DNA from: Bdellovibrio sp.
GTDB lineage: Bacteria > Bdellovibrionota > Bdellovibrionia > Bdellovibrionales > Bdellovibrionaceae
Direction of reading: 5' to 3'
Assembly: GCA_017745015.1 (NCBI GenBank)
Contig: JAGIAF010000028.1
Span: forward strand, 1 to 8,456
Length of the DNA: 8,456 bases
Every line of letters starts with the position of its first letter. The stretch's first letter is position 1. Positions 1 to 5,726 of this stretch are shown one piece after another. The translations under genes and the position numbers were made by a program. Under the pieces are notes generated by a model. It was not told where the DNA came from. It ran no database searches and was given only the letters and a program-made list of their open reading frames with translations.

Positions 1-165
1 GGGATAAGCCACGCCTTTGTGTTCATAGGTATCGCGACGTTCCACCAAAATAAGCACTAGCTTCATTTCGTAATAATAAGCCATACCGCCATGCTTAGGG
101 GCGCAGTCGTACCCGGGAGGCAAGAGCTCTTCAATCCAAGCAAGGTTATTGAGGATGTGTTCCAT
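1..165 (-). CDS. Small hypothetical protein, N-terminal part (cut by window edge)
   Basis: The reading frame starts at an ATG at 165 and runs off the left edge, giving 55 residues that begin MEHILNNLAWIEELLPPGYD and end at VAYP. A TAA lies in frame two codons before the ATG, so this start is the first possible one. No strong Shine-Dalgarno is visible; a weak AGTGAG lies about 12 nt upstream. The fragment has a short helix followed by a G-G-M-A-Y-Y-Y segment and a hydrophobic strand (KLVLILVE). This loosely recalls small TfoX/Sxy- or YjbR-like alpha/beta proteins, but the match is not strong enough to name it. It is co-oriented with the phosphatase gene 53 nt upstream and may share its transcript. 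Confidence 0.6.
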   Translation of the reverse strand, partial: MEHILNNLAWIEELLPPGYDCAPKHGGMAYYYEMKLVLILVERRDTYEHKGVAYP

Positions 166-218
166 GGCTTAAATCATACTCACTTCTTGAAAAATTCCAA
201 ACGCCAAGTGAGCATGCG

Positions 219-998
219 TTAGTAACTTACATTGAAGCCGCCAAGAAAGCCGCCATCTTGAGGCACAACATACCATGAGGGTTTAACTTCATCTTTGGGA
301 TGCTCCCTTTCGGTGGAGCGTTTGTTTTCAGCTAAGCACGTCCCAAGTCCGAAGCTTCCACCGATGGTCGCTCCTGCAACGACGTCATGAATATAGTGAG
401 CGTTATCATTGATGCGACTCATCCCCACAAAAGTCGCCAGTGAGTAGGCCGCGATTCCCCAAGAAAGTGAATGACGACATCCCACATAAGAAGCAAATGC
501 AAAGGCCGATGCCGTATGGGCCGACGGGAAAGAATCATGATTCGAAGAGTGATTGGGGCGTTCCTCTTGAATGGTGTATTTTAATGCCGAAGTCACAAGA
601 TATGAATACACCGTCGCAGATACCATGCCGGAAGCATTGCGATAGCCCATCTTATAATCGCCAAATAACTCTGCCGCCGCCATACCGCCGGCATAAAGCA
701 GATTCGGAACCTGCTTACCCATAAGATCTCCAAAATTCGAAGAGGATCCCAAAGGTTTATTATTCGCCATGTCTTCTTGCCACGATTGAGTTTGATCTCG
801 AGTCAGATAGAACAAAGCTGTTAACGCCGTACCACCCAATAAGAAGTACTTCGCATCTGTGGTGACGGGACTTTTAAAATTATCCCAACCATCGATCAAC
901 AACGAGGTATCTTTCGATGCTGCCGCTTCGGCAAAGCAATGCAGCGACACCAGCAGTGAAATAAGAAAGTAACGAAATGAAGAAAAGTTCCGTGGCAA
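219..998 (-). CDS. PAP2-superfamily phosphatase, exported
   Basis: The 259-residue protein carries the full PAP2 (type 2 phosphatidic acid phosphatase) signature: K-x6-RP at residues 140-148, PSAH at 158-161 (a variant of PSGH) and SR-x5-H-x3-D at 194-205, with H161 and H201 as expected catalytic histidines. The family removes phosphate from lipid phosphates such as phosphatidate or undecaprenyl pyrophosphate; which substrate applies here cannot be read. Residues 1-26 look like a Sec signal peptide (basic N-end, FLISLLVSL core, AEA/AAA cleavage region), so the active site should face the periplasm. Several later stretches are hydrophobic. The start is a TTG at 998: a TAA lies in frame just upstream, no ATG precedes the signal peptide, and GAGAG sits about 9 nt before it. 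It is divergent from pepT. A bacA/ybjG-like role in lipid carrier recycling is possible but unproven. Confidence 0.85.
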   Translation of the reverse strand: MPRNFSSFRYFLISLLVSLHCFAEAAASKDTSLLIDGWDNFKSPVTTDAKYFLLGGTALTALFYLTRDQTQSWQEDMANNKPLGSSSNFGDLMGKQVPNLLYAGGMAAAELFGDYKMGYRNASGMVSATVYSYLVTSALKYTIQEERPNHSSNHDSFPSAHTASAFAFASYVGCRHSLSWGIAAYSLATFVGMSRINDNAHYIHDVVAGATIGGSFGLGTCLAENKRSTEREHPKDEVKPSWYVVPQDGGFLGGFNVSY

Positions 999-1066
999 AA
1001 TAATATCTCTCGATTAACCAAGGGGTTCAAGGTGTTTACTTTCGCTCGACTGCTGATGATTAAAAA

Positions 1067-1099
1067 GACAAACTCTGTCGCTTAAAAAGAGTTTATGTC
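1067..1099. repeat. Inverted repeat in the phosphatase/pepT divergent intergenic region
   Basis: GACAAACTCT (1067-1076) is the reverse complement of AGAGTT plus TGTC (1088-1093 and 1096-1099), giving ten pairs with a 2-nt bulge (TA at 1094-1095) around an 11-nt centre. It lies between two divergent genes, with no T-run typical of a terminator. It could be an operator shared by both genes or a leader hairpin; the sequence does not decide. No convincing -35/-10 pair could be placed for either gene in 999-1205. Confidence 0.4.
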
Positions 1100-1205
1100 A
1101 TTTGAATTAAATTCTGGGATTTTTTGCGTCCAAAGAAACATACTTAGACCATGGGCCAAGCCTCCGTTGTTGCCCTTGAATGAAATATTAAGCTAACCTA
1201 AGCCG

Positions 1206-2444
1206 ATGAAAGCTCTTGAAAAACAACTTACAGAACGTTTCTTTAGATATCTTGCCATCAGCTCTCAAAGTGATGACGCCATCTCCGCCCTTCCCAGCAC
1301 TCCTGGCCAACAGAAAATGGCGGAACTGCTCGCGGCGGAATTGAAGACTCTGGGGGGCCTTCAAAATATTCAAATCGATCAACATGCGACGGTCACAGCG
1401 GTGAAACCCGGAACAAAAAAAGGTGGACCGCGCATTGGCTTTATCACTCACATTGATACAGTGGATGTGGGACTCAGCCCAGACATTCATCCGCAGATTT
1501 TAACTTTTTCTGGTGAAGATGTTTGCTTAAATAAAAAAGAAAATATTTGGCTGCGAGTTTCCGAACATCCTGAGATCCTGCCTTACAAAGGCCAAGAAAT
1601 TATTTTCAGCGATGGCATGAGCGTTCTTGGGGCTGACAACAAGGCAGCGGTCACGGTGGTGATGACCTTGCTTGCAAATCTTCGTGATGACCAAGAGTAC
1701 GGTGACATCGTCGTTGCCTTTGTTCCCGACGAAGAAATCGGTTTGCTAGGCGCGAAAGCCTTAGATCTTAAACGCTTCGACGTCGATTTTGCTTACACGA
1801 TTGACTCTTGCGAACTAGGCGAAGTGGTTTATGAAAACTTTAATGCCGCAACAGCGGACATGACCTTTACCGGTGTCACCGCTCATCCGATGTCAGCTAA
1901 AGGTGTTTTGGTAAATCCTATTTTGATGGCTCAAGATTTCATGAGTCATTTTGATCGCACCGAAACTCCGGAAAACACGGCGGGTCGCGAAGGCTATATC
2001 TGGTTTAATGGCATCAACGCCACTCAACAAGAAGCCAAGCTCACCGCTTCCATTCGTGATTTTGATTTGCAAAGCTTTGGTGCTCGCAAAAAGAAAATTG
2101 AATCCGCGGCAAAAGCCGTGGCTGCGAATTATCCGACAGCGCAAGTCTCGGTTAAGATCACAGATACTTACAGCAATATCAGCAGTGCCATCGGTGAAGA
2201 CCGTCGCGCCATCGATTTAATTTTTGCAGGACTTAAAGAGATTGGTGTGGAGCCGAAAGTCATCCCCATGCGTGGCGGAACTGACGGTGCGGCTCTTTCG
2301 GCGAAGGGAATTTTAACGCCCAACTATTTTACGGGGGCTCTGAATTTCCACTCGAAATATGAGTTTTTACCGCTAACTTCCTTTGTGAAGTCTTATGAGC
2401 TTACGGAAAAGATCTGTCTGCTCGCCGCAAGAATGGGGTCCTGA
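1206..2444 (+). CDS. pepT: Peptidase T (tripeptide aminopeptidase, M20 family)
   Basis: The 412-residue product has the length and motif order of PepT, a cytosolic dinuclear zinc enzyme that removes the N-terminal residue from tripeptides. Visible motifs: HIDTVD at 82-87 (metal ligand H82, D84 beside it), GADNKAA at 142-148 (bridging D144), PDEEIGLLG at 174-182 (E176 general base, E177 ligand), TIDS at 198-201 (D200 ligand), RGGTDG at 356-361, and NFHSKYEF at 380-387 (H382 ligand). The lid/dimerisation domain lies between about 205 and 320. All catalytic residues are present. The ATG at 1206 aligns with the family start (a short helix, then the FFRYLAISSQSD segment), although there is no good Shine-Dalgarno before it (AACCTAAGCCG). 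It is followed 9 nt later by the mntP promoter, so it is probably its own unit. PepD- or ArgE-type M20 enzymes are less likely given the NFHSKYEF and RGGTDG signatures. Confidence 0.93.
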   Translation: MKALEKQLTERFFRYLAISSQSDDAISALPSTPGQQKMAELLAAELKTLGGLQNIQIDQHATVTAVKPGTKKGGPRIGFITHIDTVDVGLSPDIHPQILTFSGEDVCLNKKENIWLRVSEHPEILPYKGQEIIFSDGMSVLGADNKAAVTVVMTLLANLRDDQEYGDIVVAFVPDEEIGLLGAKALDLKRFDVDFAYTIDSCELGEVVYENFNAATADMTFTGVTAHPMSAKGVLVNPILMAQDFMSHFDRTETPENTAGREGYIWFNGINATQQEAKLTASIRDFDLQSFGARKKKIESAAKAVAANYPTAQVSVKITDTYSNISSAIGEDRRAIDLIFAGLKEIGVEPKVIPMRGGTDGAALSAKGILTPNYFTGALNFHSKYEFLPLTSFVKSYELTEKICLLAARMGS

Positions 2445-2453
2445 AATCCTCTG

Positions 2454-2482
2454 TTGACAGATTCTCAATTGGCTATTATCTT
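2454..2482 (+). promoter_or_regulatory. Sigma-70-type promoter of the mntP leader
   Basis: A perfect TTGACA (2454-2459) is separated by exactly 17 nt from TATCTT (2477-2482; four of six consensus bases). Transcription would begin near 2489, just before the conserved riboswitch core. It starts only 9 nt after the pepT stop codon, so the leader is expressed independently of pepT. Confidence 0.75.
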
Positions 2483-2490
2483 GGTTTCTA

Positions 2491-2580
2491 TCGTTAGGGA
2501 GTAATCGTTCAGCTTCTCCGCTGAAGGCATGGTCGACATACTGGGAAATTCCCCGGCCATTTCCGCAAGACCCCATCTTG
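2491..2580 (+). promoter_or_regulatory. yybP-ykoY manganese riboswitch (aptamer)
   Basis: Conserved blocks of the yybP-ykoY family appear in the right order: AGGGAGTA (2497-2504), then a hairpin TTCAGC/GCTGAA (2508-2513 with 2520-2525), then GTCGACATACTGGG (2532-2545; family form G-x-CAACAUAC), a second short hairpin arm with GGG/CCC, and the closing GCAAGACCCC (2565-2574; family form GCAAGACC). The family binds Mn2+ directly and turns on manganese exporters. Here it sits between a strong promoter and an mntP homologue, the classical target. The outermost P1 pairing (GTTAGGG with CCCCATC) has two mismatches in my reading, so the exact 5' boundary is uncertain. The CAAGA at 2566-2570 can instead pair with TCTTG at 2576-2580, which would break the aptamer and may form part of the switch. 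Confidence 0.85.
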
Positions 2581-2585
2581 TTGAT

Positions 2586-2626
2586 GAGACTAACACGAGT
2601 GATTTTATTAATCGCCGTGTTGTCTC
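2586..2626 (+). promoter_or_regulatory. Long hairpin after the aptamer, likely expression platform
   Basis: GAGAC-t-AACACG (2586-2597) pairs with CGTGTTGTCTC (2616-2626). The stem continues inward as GTGATT (2599-2604) with AATCGC (2610-2615), closing on a TTATT loop. That gives about 17 pairs with two single-base bulges and one G.U. It is followed by CTATTCTAGA, not a T-run, so it is not a standard intrinsic terminator. Its position between aptamer and start codon fits a role in controlling mntP translation or RNA processing. Confidence 0.6.
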
Positions 2627-2671
2627 CTATTCTAGAAAGACAATCCGGCACAAAGTTTATGAAGGACGTAT

Positions 2672-3232
2672 ATGTCGTTTCTATTTGAAGTTCTGTTCCT
2701 GGGTGCTGTTTTGAGTGCCGATTCTTTCTCTGCAGCCCTAGCAATGGGAAACCGTCCTTTTAAAAGAGCTGATGCTCTGAGATTTGCTTTTTCCTCTGGA
2801 GGCGCCGAAGCCGTTGCTACCTTAGTTGGCTTCTGGGCAGGCGCGAATATTATTCGTTTTATCTCATCCTTTGACCATTGGGTAGCGTTCACACTTCTTG
2901 CCGGCGTTGCCTTGCATATGGGTTACGAAGGAATCCAAGCTCTTCGCAATCAAGATGTTGAAGACGACAATCCAGAAGAATTCCATAGCTTCGCCAAAGT
3001 ATTGCTCGTTTCATTTGCGACAAGTCTTGATGCTTTCGGCGTCGGTGTGGGCTTGGGCATTGCGAATAAGCCGATCACTCCATTTATCATTTCAATTGGT
3101 CTGTTTGCCTTTGCGACGACAATGATTGGTCTTTACTTGGGCAATCGCTTGTCCGGAAAATTCGGTCCGATCTTCACGCTCTTCGGAGCTTGTGTTTTGG
3201 GGTACATGTCGATTCAAATGTTAAGCATTTAA
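2672..3232 (+). CDS. mntP: Manganese efflux pump MntP
   Basis: This 186-residue protein is built of about six membrane segments in two homologous halves, as in MntP (formerly DUF204/YebN), an inner-membrane exporter that protects against toxic Mn2+. The two signature helices are LSADSFSAALAMG at 14-26 (D17) and ATSLDAFGVGVGLG at 116-129 (D120); these aspartates match the conserved metal-path residues of the family. A polar, acidic linker (QDVEDDNPEEF, 94-104) joins the halves. Length is typical (about 185-190). AAGGA at 2662-2666, 5 nt before the ATG, is a good ribosome site. The long leader holds a Mn2+ riboswitch, which independently supports manganese as the substrate and indicates induction by excess Mn2+. 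An insertion element begins 6 nt after the stop codon, and no normal terminator remains visible. Confidence 0.95.
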   Translation: MSFLFEVLFLGAVLSADSFSAALAMGNRPFKRADALRFAFSSGGAEAVATLVGFWAGANIIRFISSFDHWVAFTLLAGVALHMGYEGIQALRNQDVEDDNPEEFHSFAKVLLVSFATSLDAFGVGVGLGIANKPITPFIISIGLFAFATTMIGLYLGNRLSGKFGPIFTLFGACVLGYMSIQMLSI

Positions 3233-3238
3233 ACAGAA

Positions 3239-3263
3239 GAAACTGCGCCACTTGCGTGGTGGT
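3239..3263 (+). repeat. Left terminal inverted repeat
   Basis: Begins GAAACTGCGCCA and ends GTGGTGGT, matching the right repeat read on the minus strand at 22 of 25 positions. It can fold internally as CGCCAC (3246-3251) with GTGGTG (3256-3261), loop TTGC. A perfect 6-bp hairpin GATGCT/AGCATC (3265-3270 with 3277-3282) follows at once. Confidence 0.7.
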
Positions 3264-3328
3264 TGATGCTTATAAGAGCATCTGGTATCCGGACTCAATT
3301 GATCGCGCTGCTTGAATAGGATCCAACT

Positions 3329-3359
3329 GAGGTTCTCATCTATTTTGCTTGAGAGCCTC
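3329..3359 (+). promoter_or_regulatory. Hairpin just before the transposase start codon
   Basis: GAGGTTCTCA (3329-3338) pairs with TGAGAGCCTC (3350-3359): ten pairs including one T.G, with an 11-nt loop. The 3' arm contains the only purine-rich stretch (GAGAG, 3351-3355) that could serve as a ribosome site for the ATG at 3365. The hairpin could therefore hide the start region, a common way for insertion sequences to keep transposase low. Confidence 0.5.
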
Positions 3360-3364
3360 TTGGT

Positions 3365-4240
3365 ATGTCTCAAAACTCTCTTCGTCATTATAAATGCCCC
3401 CATTGTGGCAGTTCTGCTTTCATAGGACGGGGGTACTTTTATAAGAAAAGCACTAAAACTTATATCCCTCGGTACTCTTGTGGAGATTGTAAAAGATCGT
3501 TCTCTACAAGAACGGGCTCATCGACTTATAACCAAAAACGCCCTGATTTAAATCGTGAGATCTGTAAGCTTAACTGTTCTGGAGTAGCCATGCGCCAGAT
3601 TGCTCGGATCCTTGAGTGTAATTACAAAACGGTTCATGACAAAATTCAATGGATGGGGATTCGAGCGAAGGATAGAAATTCAAAGCAAGATCTAACGTCA
3701 GAAACTCTGTTCATTGATGAAATGGAAACCATTGAGCATACCAAGCTCAAACCCCTCACTATTGCTGTAGCAGTTAATGAGAACTATAAAATCTTAGGTG
3801 TTAGAGTGGGCACCATTCCCGCTAAAGGTAAAACTGCAGCAATTTCTTATAAGAAGTATGGATACCGCGAGAATCAATCTGCAGAGAAAACCAAAGAACT
3901 TCTCTCTCAGATCAGTCAGCAGATCTCAAAACCATTTTCAGTTATTAAATCTGATGCAAAGCCTTCTTACAGCAAGATCATCAACGAAGCGTTTCCAAAT
4001 ACTCCTTATCAACAGTTCATTGCTGCTGAAAATAAAGAAAAGCGTCGAGAACAAAAGTACTTAAAATCAGAAAAACTCATCTACGATCCGATTTTTCCAG
4101 TAAATCATACCTGCGCAAAATTCCGAGATCACATCAAGCGTCTTTCCCGTCGCAATTGGTGCACAACCAAGATCAAAGAAAATCTCGAACTGCATCTCAA
4201 TCTCTATATCGCATACACGAACAACTATAACTTTCTTTAA
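3365..4240 (+). CDS. IS1-like transposase with N-terminal zinc finger and DDE core
   Basis: The 291-residue protein opens with a four-cysteine zinc ribbon (C11, C14, C39, C42), as in the N-terminal domains of IS1 and IS1595 transposases. A helix-turn-helix follows at about 72-98 (SGVAMRQIARILECNYKTV). The catalytic core has candidate acidic residues D118 (FIDEMET), D197 (VIKSDAKPSY) and E272, the last in a C-terminal RRNWCTTKIKENLELH block at 262-277 that resembles the third-acid region of these families. No frameshift or stop interrupts it, and length is sufficient for full activity. The gene lies between inverted repeats, with a hairpin over its start. Codon use is more AT-rich than its neighbours. 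IS1 itself needs a -1 frameshift to make its transposase; this single frame does not. It may belong to an unnamed relative or be a domesticated copy. Confidence 0.8.
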   Translation: MSQNSLRHYKCPHCGSSAFIGRGYFYKKSTKTYIPRYSCGDCKRSFSTRTGSSTYNQKRPDLNREICKLNCSGVAMRQIARILECNYKTVHDKIQWMGIRAKDRNSKQDLTSETLFIDEMETIEHTKLKPLTIAVAVNENYKILGVRVGTIPAKGKTAAISYKKYGYRENQSAEKTKELLSQISQQISKPFSVIKSDAKPSYSKIINEAFPNTPYQQFIAAENKEKRREQKYLKSEKLIYDPIFPVNHTCAKFRDHIKRLSRRNWCTTKIKENLELHLNLYIAYTNNYNFL

Positions 4241-4244
4241 GCAA

Positions 4245-4447
4245 TTCGAAGGCAAGAATTTGGCTGAGGGGTTTCAGGATTTGCTGGCCGGAAAGAGGCC
4301 TTCGTTGGCGCCATGGATGGCGCGCACCTCTGCGAAGCAGTGGCAACGATCGAGCTGGATGCGGGCCGACTGAAGCGCCAGGAAAGCCTGGAGCCCCTCA
4401 GTCAAATCCTCGCGTTTACCACCACACTAATGGCGCAGTTTCAATAA
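4245..4447 (+). pseudogene. GC-rich gene remnant or structured RNA at the element's right end
   Basis: The 180 nt from 4261 to 4440 are about 61 percent GC (109 of 180 counted), far above the transposase beside it. Two plus-strand frames look protein-like in succession: FEGKNLAEGFQDLLAGK (from 4245), then, one frame over, EAFVGAMDGAHLCEAVATIE and on to a TAA at 4445-4447 (open from 4268, GC-rich third positions). That pattern fits a decayed 3' end of a foreign gene with a frameshift near 4290-4298. I cannot name the family. The same stretch also folds well: CGTTG/CAACG (4303-4307 with 4344-4348) encloses GCGCCA/TGGCGC (4308-4323) and a CTGC/GCAG hairpin (4327-4343), with CCAGG/CCTGG at 4378-4391. 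A noncoding RNA is therefore the alternative. Confidence 0.4.
4418..4442 (-). repeat. Right terminal inverted repeat
   Basis: Read on the minus strand it begins GAAACTGCGCCA and ends GTGGTGGT; it differs from the left copy at only three positions. Its internal hairpin is kept: CGCCAT with GTGGTG, where the C-G pair of the left copy becomes T.G. It also overlaps the end of the GC-rich remnant frame, whose stop codon falls 3 nt outside. Confidence 0.7.
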
Positions 4448-4448
4448 A

Positions 4449-5069
4449 TTAGATGCTAAAACGCTGTTGGAGACGAGAACGTACTTGGGCTAAGATCACA
4501 TCGTAATCACCGTGATCTTTGATCACCAGATGAGCATGATCTTTCGAAGGTTCTACAAACTCATCATGCATAGGGCGCACTTGCAATTCAAATTGCTTGC
4601 GCACGCCATCCGGAGTTCTGCCGCGTTCGACCACATCGCGATTCAAACGGCGTTCAAAACGCAAGGATTCCGGCGTATCAAAGAAGATCGCCTCATCCAA
4701 TTGGGCACGCACTTCGTGGGAGTGCAGAATTAAAATACCATCGACGATAATAATTTTGGTGGGATTTCCAAGAAGAGTTTCTTTTTTGCGAGAATGGGTG
4801 ACAAAGTCATAGATCGGAATCGCAAGAGGGACGCCGGATTTCAGTAATTTCAAACCTTGCGCCAGCAAAGAGAAATCCAAGCTGCTCGGATGATCGAAAT
4901 TCACCGAGCCACCATCGCCATCAAACTTCGCCGACTGATCGATATAGTAATTATCTTGATAGATAATCGAACAGTTCTCTTCTCCAAGTTGACGTTGGAG
5001 TTCTTTAGCGAAGTATGTCTTACCAGATCCGCTGCCGCCAGCGACTCCGATGATATGAGGTCTTTGCAT
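4449..5069 (-). CDS. udk: Uridine kinase
   Basis: The 206-residue protein is a P-loop NTPase of the uridine kinase family, which phosphorylates uridine (and cytidine) to the monophosphate in the cytosol. Visible are the Walker A GGSGSGKT at 11-18, QDNYY at 38-42 (D39, catalytic/nucleoside site), NFDHPSSLD at 57-65, IPIYDF at 84-89, the Walker B-like VDGILIL at 109-115 and the lid RFERRLNRDVVERGR at 137-151. Length is normal. It is the last gene of the minus-strand operon, starting 5 nt after the upp stop. GAGG at 5078-5081, which overlaps the end of upp, lies 8 nt before the ATG, implying translational coupling. In this context it feeds nucleoside-derived UMP to the same pool as Upp. The element's right repeat begins 6 nt beyond its stop, and no terminator with a T-run is seen. 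Confidence 0.93.
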   Translation of the reverse strand: MQRPHIIGVAGGSGSGKTYFAKELQRQLGEENCSIIYQDNYYIDQSAKFDGDGGSVNFDHPSSLDFSLLAQGLKLLKSGVPLAIPIYDFVTHSRKKETLLGNPTKIIIVDGILILHSHEVRAQLDEAIFFDTPESLRFERRLNRDVVERGRTPDGVRKQFELQVRPMHDEFVEPSKDHAHLVIKDHGDYDVILAQVRSRLQQRFSI

Positions 5070-5074
5070 TGATC

Positions 5075-5707
5075 CTACCTCGTTTGGAACAAACGGTCGC
5101 CAGCGTCACCAAGACCCGGCACAAGATAACCCATTTCGTTCATCTCATTCTCGACGTTTACTGTGTAGATTTCAACTTCTGGATGGTAGTGGTGAACTTT
5201 TTCAAGGCCTGAGGCGCTGGCCAAAATGCTGATCACCTTGATTTTGCCTACGCCGTAGGCTTTCAGGCGATCAATAGCCGCTAGAATCGTATCCGCCGTG
5301 GCAATTAAGGGATCGCAAAGTAAAACTTCTTTGCCTTTCACATCTTGAGGCATTTTAAAGTAATACTCAACTGTGTTGTGTATGAATTTGTCTCGGTAAA
5401 TACCGATGAAGCCTGTGCTCGCAAATGGAATCATCGAAAGGGCCGCATCAAGCATTCCATTTCCAGCACGCATGATTGAGACAACTACGGGTGGATTCAC
5501 GATACGCTCCGCCACCGCTTTAGTGATGGGTGTTTCAATTTGCACCTGCTCTAGGTGAGACCAATCTTTCATGGCTTCATAAATCAAAATTTTAGACACT
5601 TCTTTTACAAGTTCACGGAACTCATGAGAGTACGTTGTGCGATCGCGCAAGTAACCCAATTTGTGTTTTAAAAGTGGATGATTGATGATTTTGATATTTC
5701 TATTCAT
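5075..5707 (-). CDS. upp: Uracil phosphoribosyltransferase, divergent PRPP loop
   Basis: This protein joins uracil and PRPP to give UMP and pyrophosphate. I take the ATG at 5707 (210 residues) rather than the ATG at 5746: the Upp family begins with the IINHPLLKHKLGYLRD segment, the upstream ATG lies inside urc4, and GGAGA sits 8 nt before 5707. Seen: HPLLKHKLG near the N-end, IMRAGNGM at 78-85 (family ILRAGLGM) and the uracil-binding YLVPGLGDAGDRLF at 194-207. The PRPP loop is unusual: CDPLIATADT (131-140) replaces the almost invariant DPMLATGGS, so the two loop glycines become A138 and D139. Overall similarity is still clearly Upp. It sits 19 nt after urc4 and 5 nt before udk, which suggests it serves as the Urc6-type entry enzyme of uracil catabolism. 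Changed specificity or regulation is possible. Confidence 0.9.
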   Translation of the reverse strand: MNRNIKIINHPLLKHKLGYLRDRTTYSHEFRELVKEVSKILIYEAMKDWSHLEQVQIETPITKAVAERIVNPPVVVSIMRAGNGMLDAALSMIPFASTGFIGIYRDKFIHNTVEYYFKMPQDVKGKEVLLCDPLIATADTILAAIDRLKAYGVGKIKVISILASASGLEKVHHYHPEVEIYTVNVENEMNEMGYLVPGLGDAGDRLFQTR

Positions 5708-5715
5708 AAATAAAT

Positions 5716-5720
5716 TCTCC
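5716..5720 (-). promoter_or_regulatory. Ribosome binding site deciding the upp start
   Basis: GGAGA on the minus strand, 8 nt before the ATG at 5707 and in the 19-nt gap after urc4. No comparable site precedes the alternative in-frame ATG at 5746. Confidence 0.75.
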
Positions 5721-5726
5721 GAAAAA

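Larger units (their letters stand above)
3239..4442 (+). mobile_element. Insertion-sequence-like element, about 1.2 kb, bounded by inverted repeats
   Basis: The ends 3239-3263 and 4418-4442 are inverted copies of each other (22 of 25 identical, first 12 identical). The interval holds one intact-looking DDE transposase gene. The element fills the gap between mntP and udk, two convergent genes, and each end lies exactly 6 nt beyond a neighbour's stop codon. I see no clear target-site duplication: the outer flanks are ACAGAA on the left and AATAAA on the right. Base composition inside is uneven: the transposase is near 43 percent GC and the last 180 nt near 61 percent, so the element may be chimeric or old. 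The repeats also form small hairpins, so a REP-like or terminator origin is the main alternative. Confidence 0.6.

Noticed and set aside
440..724. 94-codon plus-strand frame opposite the phosphatase gene
   Set aside because: It lies antisense inside a gene with complete PAP2 motifs, and its product has no recognisable domain or hydrophobic pattern.
2586..2640. Intrinsic (rho-independent) terminator in the mntP leader
   Set aside because: The stem is strong but is followed by CTATTCTAGA, not a run of T.
2529..2714. 61-codon plus-strand frame starting in the mntP leader
   Set aside because: It covers the riboswitch and its hairpin, has no ribosome site, and overlaps the mntP start out of frame.
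4245..4447. End of a Gfo/Idh/MocA-type oxidoreductase
   Set aside because: EGFQDLLAGK followed by a helix faintly recalls that family's C-terminus, but the rest (LKRQESLEPLSQIL onward) does not fit, so no family is claimed.
3231..4450. Target-site duplication flanking the element
   Set aside because: Flanks ACAGAA and AATAAA share only a trivial AA; no convincing direct repeat of 2-10 bp was found.
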